Assembly (NCBI GenBank): GCA_905215595.1
Contig: CAJMQZ010000001.1
Span: forward strand, 1 to 53,947
DNA: 53,947 bases
DNA from: an uncultured bacterium
GTDB lineage: Bacteria; Bacillota; Clostridia; Oscillospirales; Ruminococcaceae
Direction of reading: 5' to 3'
The number at the start of each line of letters is the position of its first letter. The stretch's first letter is position 1. Under the pieces are notes generated by a model, which had not been told where the DNA came from, ran no database searches, and saw only the letters and a list, made by a program, of their open reading frames with translations. This document shows, in pieces, positions 49,398 to 53,947 of the stretch. The position numbers and the translations under genes were made by a program.

Positions 49398-50657
49398 ATG
49401 GCAAACGTAAAACTGGGCACGAAAGCCGTTGGCAGCATTGTCAAAATCAAAGTCAACGGCGCGTCCAAAGATTTTATTGTTGTGCAGCAGGGCAACCCGA
49501 ACACCGGCACCTATGATTCGAGTTGCGCCGGAACGTGGCTGTTGATGAAGGACATCTACACAACGTCCACGTTCGGCAACAATAACTCCTACAAGGATTC
49601 CAGCATCCACACATACCTGAACGGAACGTTCTACAACCTCATCGACAGCAACATCCGGGCAGCTATTAAGCAGGTGAAAATCCCGTACCAGAACGGCACT
49701 GGTTCCGGCGGCAGCCTTGCCACCGGCTCCAACGGCCTGAGCACCAAAGTGTTCCTGCTGTCTGGTTATGAGGTTGGCTGGACGACCAGCGACAACGGCT
49801 ATTTCCCGAAGGACGGTGTGAGGCTGGCATACTTTGGCAACAGCTCCGGCGGTAACAGCAAGCGTGTCGCCTACAACGGCAGCAGCGCTGCCGTTTGGTG
49901 GCTGCGCTCTCCGTACACCGACGATGGCAACGGCGTCTGGAACGTCGGCGCCGATGGCTCCTACTACAACGGCTGGTACAACTTCTCTTATGGTGTTCGC
50001 CCCGCTTTCATTCTTCCCTCTACACTCGTGGTCTCTGACGATGGCACGGTCAGTGTCAACACTGCACCTACCGTCAGCACGGACGGCGCAGCTCTGGGGC
50101 AGAAGAACGCGGCCTTTGCGTGGAAGTACACCGTCAGGGATGCCGACGGCGACACCTTGACCGTCACCGAAAAGCTGGACGGCAAGACCACCAAGACCCG
50201 CACCGGCGTTGCCAGCGGCACGGCCCTGACCTTTGAGCAGACGGCCAGCGCTGCCGGATTCCAGAAAATCCTGAACGGCAACCACACCATCACCGTTGAG
50301 GTGAGCGACGGCAAGGAAACCGTCAGCACGTCCGCGACCTTTACCAAGGCCGTCCACGCCGCAAGCGTGACGCTGGCTGAACCGCTGACCGTGGAGGGCG
50401 ACATCACCGTTGCCGTGCTTCAGGTGACCGGCTCCATCCCGGATGATGCAAAGTTCAAGGCTGAGGTGACCAACAACGCCAAGGACGCGGCCCCGGTGTG
50501 GCAGGATGCCACGACCGAGGTAAAAAAAGGTGTGAACATCGTCTTTGAGAACAAGGCCGCCACGGCGGGCGCGGCGTTCAACTTCCGCGTTTCCATCAGC
50601 CGCGGTGCGTCCGGCACTGGCGGCTACATCGAAGCCGTCAGTGGCGCATTCCAGTAA
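49398..50657 (+). CDS. DGR target protein with internal VR1 (receptor-binding candidate)
   Basis: This 419-residue protein has residues 1-215 as a DUF6273-like C-type-lectin-type domain. Residues 164-203 come from VR1 (WWLRSPYT...SYGVRPAF). It then continues with about 200 residues of two immunoglobulin-like beta domains (VTEKLDGKTTKTRTG; HTITVEVSDGKETVS). In most DGRs the variable segment is at the C-terminus; here it is internal. The tail position and fold suggest a receptor-binding tip. AAGGAGG lies upstream. Confidence 0.88.
   Translation: MANVKLGTKAVGSIVKIKVNGASKDFIVVQQGNPNTGTYDSSCAGTWLLMKDIYTTSTFGNNNSYKDSSIHTYLNGTFYNLIDSNIRAAIKQVKIPYQNGTGSGGSLATGSNGLSTKVFLLSGYEVGWTTSDNGYFPKDGVRLAYFGNSSGGNSKRVAYNGSSAAVWWLRSPYTDDGNGVWNVGADGSYYNGWYNFSYGVRPAFILPSTLVVSDDGTVSVNTAPTVSTDGAALGQKNAAFAWKYTVRDADGDTLTVTEKLDGKTTKTRTGVASGTALTFEQTASAAGFQKILNGNHTITVEVSDGKETVSTSATFTKAVHAASVTLAEPLTVEGDITVAVLQVTGSIPDDAKFKAEVTNNAKDAAPVWQDATTEVKKGVNIVFENKAATAGAAFNFRVSISRGASGTGGYIEAVSGAFQ
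49887..50006 (+). repeat. Variable repeat VR1
   Basis: This aligns base for base to the TR at 47857-47976. Differences at template adenines are A to G or T (17); the only other is C to T at 49988. Runs such as AAC to GGC or TAC change surface residues in the lectin-like fold. Confidence 0.95.
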
Positions 50658-50671
50658 GGAGGACAGTCACC

Positions 50672-50875
50672 ATGATTCAGTGGAAAAAGGACAATCTGCC
50701 CACCCGGCAGGAAAAGGAAACTGCCGCCAAGAAGCAGCGGGAGCATGAGCGGCTGCCGGAGCGTGTGGCTGAAATGGAAGATGCCCTGTGCGAACAGGAC
50801 GCGGCCAACGAGAAGCGTTTGGCCGACATCGAAACCGCGCTGTGTGAGCTGGACGCAGCGCTGAACAAAGAATAA
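50672..50875 (+). CDS. Small helical protein
   Basis: This 67-residue protein is almost entirely charged helix, with paired repeats MEDALCEQDAANEKRLADIE and ETALCELDAALNKE. It probably forms a coiled coil. It is the first gene after the diversified protein and may be a tail-tip or lysis-adjacent factor. Confidence 0.55.
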   Translation: MIQWKKDNLPTRQEKETAAKKQREHERLPERVAEMEDALCEQDAANEKRLADIETALCELDAALNKE

Positions 50876-50889
50876 GGAGGTAAAGGACT

Positions 50890-51057
50890 ATGGATAAGAT
50901 TTGGGCAAACCGTTTGGTCGCTGGCACTAAGACTTGGGCCGAAATGCCCATCAGTCGCCGCGTTGCCGTCAAGAAGGTTCTGGCCGCGCGCGTGGAAAGC
51001 GGTGAAATTACCGCCGACGACTACAAGAACATCACGGGCGAAGACTATGCAGCATAA
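50890..51057 (+). CDS. XkdX-like small protein
   Basis: ATG 50890, after AAGGAGG, gives 55 residues ending VESGEITADDYKNITGEDYAA. The pattern of a basic helix and then SGEITADDYK..TG matches the XkdX-like small proteins found at the end of tail modules in Gram-positive phages. It overlaps the next start. Confidence 0.65.
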   Translation: MDKIWANRLVAGTKTWAEMPISRRVAVKKVLAARVESGEITADDYKNITGEDYAA

Positions 51058-51220
51058 AAGCTGGCCCGATCTGTGCGAAAGCCTGCTGGACAGGCTGGAA
51101 GCCAAGGGCGAGAACACCACCACCGAACGGGCCGAGTTCGGCGTGCTGGTGGCTGAGTGTGGGTCGAGCGGCTGCAAAATGGCATTGAGCCAGAAAGGAG
51201 AAAACGACAATGGCGATTAA
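51047..51220 (+). CDS. Small hypothetical protein
   Basis: This 57-residue protein, with helix SWPDLCESLLDRLEAKGEN, overlaps both neighbours. Unknown; it is in the lysis operon by position. Confidence 0.5.
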   Translation: MQHKSWPDLCESLLDRLEAKGENTTTERAEFGVLVAECGSSGCKMALSQKGENDNGD

Positions 51221-51623
51221 AGCCTATTCACTGGCAAAGGATGGCAACAAGAAACTGTCCGCAAACTTTGCCGTGAAAGAGTTTCGCTGCAAGGATGGGA
51301 CTGACCCCATCTTTATTGATGATGTGTTGGTGAAACTGTTGCAGAACATCCGGAATCACTTTGGAAAGGCTGTTACGATCACCAGCGCATATCGCACTGC
51401 CGCCCATAACAAGGCGGTCAAGGGCGCAACGTACAGTCAGCATTGCTACGGTATGGCGGCAGATATTCGGATTCAGGGCGTGGACGTGGAAACGCTCGCG
51501 ACCTACGCCGAAACGCTGCTGAAAAACACCGGCGGCATCGGACGTTACCCGGTAAAAACTGGTCGTCCTGCTGGCTGGGTACACATCGACACCCGTGCGG
51601 TAAAGAGCCGTTGGGTGGGTTAA
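51210..51623 (+). CDS. Endolysin, M15 peptidase family
   Basis: This 137-residue single-domain peptidase has TITSAYRTAAHNKAV, then the zinc motif SQHCYGMAADIRI (His, Asp) and a final WVHIDTR His. This is the YcbK/M15_3 layout of D-Ala-D-Ala or L-Ala-D-Glu peptidases used as phage endolysins. There is no signal peptide, so it needs the holins next to it. Confidence 0.85.
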   Translation: MAIKAYSLAKDGNKKLSANFAVKEFRCKDGTDPIFIDDVLVKLLQNIRNHFGKAVTITSAYRTAAHNKAVKGATYSQHCYGMAADIRIQGVDVETLATYAETLLKNTGGIGRYPVKTGRPAGWVHIDTRAVKSRWVG

Positions 51624-51641
51624 GAGTAGGAGGAAAACAAA

Positions 51642-52037
51642 ATGGAGAACATTCTGAAAGTTTTTCTGATGGCATTCCCTGAATGGCTGGCCTGCATCTT
51701 CATGGTGGTCGGCCTTGTGGTCACGGCGCTGGCGGCGGTGCGTCTGGGTTACGGCCTTGTGGTCGCAAAGACTGTGTACAAGTGGATCGTCAACGCAGAG
51801 GAAAAGTTCGGCAGTGGCGCGGGTGCAGAAAAGAAAGCCCATGTCATTGCCGTACTGCGTGGGTACACCCCGGACTGGCTGGACTGGGCAATCAATGAGC
51901 GGACGCTGGATTGGATCGTGCAGCTTGTGTTCGACTTTACCAAGAAGAAGCTCGAAGATTACATGGCAAAGAAATCCGCAGAAACCACTACTGTGGCCCA
52001 TTTCGGTAACGTGGGGGAGAACAAGCGTAATGACTGA
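51642..52037 (+). CDS. Holin, LLH family
   Basis: This 131-residue protein has an N-terminal hydrophobic region with one long or two short passes (LACIFMVVGLVVTALAAVRLG) and a helical cytosolic domain containing YTPDWLDWAINERTLDWIV. This is the layout of the LLH holin family. It lies between endolysin and XhlA-like gene. Confidence 0.78.
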   Translation: MENILKVFLMAFPEWLACIFMVVGLVVTALAAVRLGYGLVVAKTVYKWIVNAEEKFGSGAGAEKKAHVIAVLRGYTPDWLDWAINERTLDWIVQLVFDFTKKKLEDYMAKKSAETTTVAHFGNVGENKRND

Positions 52038-52347
52038 CGAGGAACTGGAACATCGCCTGACAGCGGTCGAAAACCGTGCACAGAGCAACACCCACCGGCT
52101 GGACGAGCTGGGGAAGCTGACCGATGCAGTAAACGGCATGAACACCAATATCAAGTTGACCATCCAGCAACTCGAAACCACAAACCGGAGCCTTGAAGTT
52201 GTGACGGCACAGAACAAGAAGCAGGACGACCGCTTGACCGCGCTGGAAAAAGCCCCCGGAGTATTTGGAAACAAACTCTGGTGGGCAGTCATTGCGGCAG
52301 TGATCGCAGGCTTTGTTGCATCTGAATTGGCAAGGTATCTCCACTAA
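52030..52347 (+). CDS. XhlA-like lysis protein
   Basis: This 105-residue protein has an N-terminal coiled coil with heptads (HRLTAVENRAQSNTHRLDEL) and a C-terminal membrane helix (LWWAVIAAVIAGFVAS). It matches hemolysin XhlA proteins that work with holins. It overlaps the holin gene by eight bases and ends before the operon terminator. Confidence 0.8.
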   Translation: MTDEELEHRLTAVENRAQSNTHRLDELGKLTDAVNGMNTNIKLTIQQLETTNRSLEVVTAQNKKQDDRLTALEKAPGVFGNKLWWAVIAAVIAGFVASELARYLH

Positions 52348-52354
52348 GTAAAGC

Positions 52355-52400
52355 AATGCCCCGCTGGCATCCTGATGGATTGCTGGCGGGGCATTTTTTG
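52355..52400 (+). terminator. Strong terminator of the late operon
   Basis: AATGCCCCGC (52355-52364) pairs perfectly with GCGGGGCATT (52386-52395), then T. It separates the phage late genes from the transposase gene. Confidence 0.88.
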
Positions 52401-52526
52401 TTTGTCTGGGAGTTTTGCACAAAGGAAATGTGCAAAGTGTGGAAAGTTTGCGAATTGACAACGGTACACCGTATAATTTACGCTTAAAACGAAAATAAAC
52501 GCCATAGTCGGAAGGAGGAAAACGGC

Positions 52527-53585
52527 GTGCGAGTGTTCAAACAGCTTACGCTTACAGACCGAATCCGTATCGAAAAGTGGTTGAAAGATGGGCTGAGAGT
52601 AAAGGAAATCGCAGACAGGCTGCGGGTGGACCCGTCCACGGTGTACCGGGAATTGAAGCGCGGCAGTTATGACAAGCTGGACGGTAAGACGTGGAAGCTG
52701 ATTCCTACATACAGCCCGGACATTGCAGAGCAAAGGTATCAGGCACATCTTCGGGAAAAGGGGCCAAACCTTAAAATCGGCAAGGATCATGAGCTTGCAA
52801 GCTATATCGAACAGACCATTATAGATAAGGACTGCTCACCGGCTGCGGTGTATGGTTATGCCATGGAAGAAGGACGGACATTCAAAACGCATATATCGGT
52901 GCCTACCATATATAGCTACATCAAAAAGGGTGTGTTCCTGAATCTGACACAAAAGGCTCTGCCCAGACATGGCGTGCATAAGGGCGACTATAAAAAGGTG
53001 AAAACAAAGGATCCTGCTCGTGCGCCGGCTGGTGAGAGTATCGAAAAACGCCCGGCGGAAGTAAAAGACCGTGAAGAATTTGGACACTGGGAAATGGACA
53101 CGGTGTATTCCGGCAAGAAGAAAAGTACGGTTGCACTGCTGGTGCTGACCGAGCGCAAAACCCGGAACGAAAATATTATAATGGTGCCGGATCGCCGTGC
53201 AGAGACAACCGTGCAGGCAATCAATGCGCTGGAACGGAAGTTGGGCGCAGAGAAGTTTGGCATCATTTATAAGAGCATCACGGTGGACAACGGCAGTGAG
53301 TTTGCATTGGCCGATCAGCTGGAACAGTCCTGCATCACCGGGGATAAGCGGACGAAGGTATATTACTGCCACCCGTATTCTTCCTGGGAACGTGGGAGCA
53401 ATGAGAATGTGAACGGCATGATCCGCCGCCGGCATCCGAAAGGCACGGACTTCTCAAAGGTCACAGCGGAAGAAATCGCAGCCACGGAGAACTGGATTAA
53501 CAGCTATCCTAGAAAAATTTTCGGCTATAAGAGCGCCGGCACAATGTTCCGCGAATGCCTGCGGGAGCTTGGTTTGACAGCATAA
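52527..53585 (+). CDS. IS30-family DDE transposase, intact, in the integrase position
   Basis: This 352-residue protein has an N-terminal HTH (STVYRELKRG) and a DDE catalytic core: Asp191 in HWEMDTVYSG, Asp254 in ITVDNGSEF and Glu288 in SWERGSNENVN, the DD(33)E spacing of the family. GTG 52527 follows AAGGAGG. I find no inverted repeats bracketing the gene alone, unlike an autonomous IS. It lies between the late terminator and the candidate attR, suggesting it serves the whole element. No frameshift or truncation is seen. Confidence 0.9.
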   Translation: MRVFKQLTLTDRIRIEKWLKDGLRVKEIADRLRVDPSTVYRELKRGSYDKLDGKTWKLIPTYSPDIAEQRYQAHLREKGPNLKIGKDHELASYIEQTIIDKDCSPAAVYGYAMEEGRTFKTHISVPTIYSYIKKGVFLNLTQKALPRHGVHKGDYKKVKTKDPARAPAGESIEKRPAEVKDREEFGHWEMDTVYSGKKKSTVALLVLTERKTRNENIIMVPDRRAETTVQAINALERKLGAEKFGIIYKSITVDNGSEFALADQLEQSCITGDKRTKVYYCHPYSSWERGSNENVNGMIRRRHPKGTDFSKVTAEEIAATENWINSYPRKIFGYKSAGTMFRECLRELGLTA

Positions 53586-53730
53586 AGCACATAGAAAGCA
53601 GAAAATCACTGGTAAAAATGAACAATAAGGGATAACCGCAAGCGGGGTGCGCTTGGCGGCTTGTTTGCTTTACGCTAAAATCCACAAAAACAGAGCCGAA
53701 AATTTGTTGCATTTAATGCTTTACTTTTCA

Positions 53731-53746
53731 AAGGGGAAGGGCTTTT
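53731..53746 (+). repeat. Right copy of 16-bp direct repeat, candidate attR
   Basis: Exact repeat of 91-106, placed just before the tRNA-Ser promoter and after the last phage-like gene. The core does not lie inside the tRNA, so this would be an intergenic site. Confidence 0.6.
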
Positions 53747-53757
53747 TGTATTTCCAG

Positions 53758-53786
53758 TTGACGGAAAGGCGGGATTTTGCTATAAT
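53758..53786 (+). promoter_or_regulatory. Promoter of the tRNA gene
   Basis: -35 TTGACG, 17-base spacer, -10 TATAAT at 53781-53786, 23 bases before the tRNA. Confidence 0.85.
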
Positions 53787-53808
53787 AATTAAGCTGTATT
53801 GTGAATAT

Positions 53809-53900
53809 GGAGCATTACTCAAGTGGTCGTAAGAGGTCGCACTCGAAATGCGATAGGCCGGGAGACCGGTGCCAGGGTTCGACTCCCTGATGCTCCGCCA
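53809..53900 (+). tRNA. tRNA-Ser (anticodon CGA), CCA encoded
   Basis: The acceptor GGAGCAT/ATGCTCC is perfect. The anticodon stem TCGCA/TGCGA encloses loop CTCGAAA, so the anticodon is CGA, reading UCG. A long variable arm (GGCCGG...CCGG) marks a class II serine tRNA. The T arm CAGGG-TTCGACT-CCCTG is canonical, and CCA lies at 53898-53900. It is probably host, not phage. Confidence 0.95.
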
Positions 53901-53903
53901 ACA

Positions 53904-53937
53904 AAAGGCATCAGCTCAGGCTGGTGCCTTTTTTGCG
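53904..53937 (+). terminator. Terminator of the tRNA gene
   Basis: GGCATCAGC pairs with GCTGGTGCC (one G-U), with A before and six T after. Confidence 0.85.
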
Positions 53938-53947
53938 GCTAGATGGT

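Noticed and set aside
49988..49988. C to T difference between TR and VR1 as evidence of non-adenine mutagenesis
   Set aside because: A single change among 18 is better explained by ordinary point mutation in either repeat.
52400..53730. Transposase gene as an independent IS30 insertion with its own inverted repeats
   Set aside because: By eye I found no inverted repeats bracketing the gene. TTTACGCTTAAAA at 52477 and TTTACGCTAAAA at 53669 are direct, not inverted. A computed search could still overturn this.
1..53947. CRISPR arrays
   Set aside because: No regularly spaced direct repeats with unique spacers were found; the repeated words seen are heptamers, iteron-like sites and leader modules.

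Overview
The window appears to hold a complete integrated temperate phage of about 53.6 kb with very short host flanks. GC-rich coding sequence, strong AGGAGG ribosome sites and gene families typical of gut Clostridia suggest an Oscillospiraceae host, possibly Faecalibacterium-like; this is inference, since no ribosomal RNA or marker gene is present. The left flank holds only the first codons of a minus-strand gene. The right flank holds a tRNA-Ser(CGA) with its own promoter and terminator. A perfect 16-bp direct repeat lies at 91-106 and 53731-53746 and is my best candidate for the element boundaries. No tyrosine or serine integrase is visible. The integrase position at the right end is occupied by an intact IS30-type DDE transposase, and a stand-alone IS30-type DNA-binding domain sits at the left end.

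Layout. (1) 212-9153, plus strand: small accessory genes. They include a beta-class DNA methyltransferase, an HD protein, a circularly permuted C5-methyltransferase interrupted at a G8 tract, a 3D-domain envelope protein, two related lipoproteins, and between them a protein whose core carries a diversified repeat (VR2). A tRNA-like fold lies at 2904-2980. (2) 9429-12671, plus: an HUH replication initiator preceded by a long hairpin, a DUF1064-like nuclease, and an ArpU-like late regulator. (3) 12651-19891, minus: a plasmid-like block (SWIM zinc finger, DUF4942-type methyltransferase, ArdC-like protein, small unknowns). Its genes share a repeated leader module, and the block is full of the word TTTCGTG on the plus strand. 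(4) 19945-21755: an iteron/operator array with a ribbon-helix-helix gene, a 627-bp element with terminal inverted repeats, then a control leader with two palindromes, an extended -10 promoter and two terminators. (5) 21756-47230: morphogenesis genes, with a lambda-type head (Nu1/GpA terminase, gpW, portal, ClpP-like protease with nested scaffold, gpD, gpE) and a P2-type contractile tail (sheath, tube, frameshifted chaperone, tape measure, X, D, V, U, W, J, I, fibres). (6) 47230-50657: a diversity-generating retroelement (DGR) with an Avd-like gene, template repeat (TR), reverse transcriptase and target gene with VR1. (7) 50672-52347: small tail-end genes and lysis genes, ending at a strong terminator before the IS30-type transposase.

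The most notable result is that one TR serves two targets about 40 kb apart. VR1 differs from TR at 18 of 120 positions, 17 of them TR adenines. VR2 differs at 16 of 99 positions, all TR adenines. One target is the tail-end receptor-type protein next to the RT. The other lies in the accessory region between two lipoprotein genes, so the phage may diversify a protein made in the lysogen as well as its tail.
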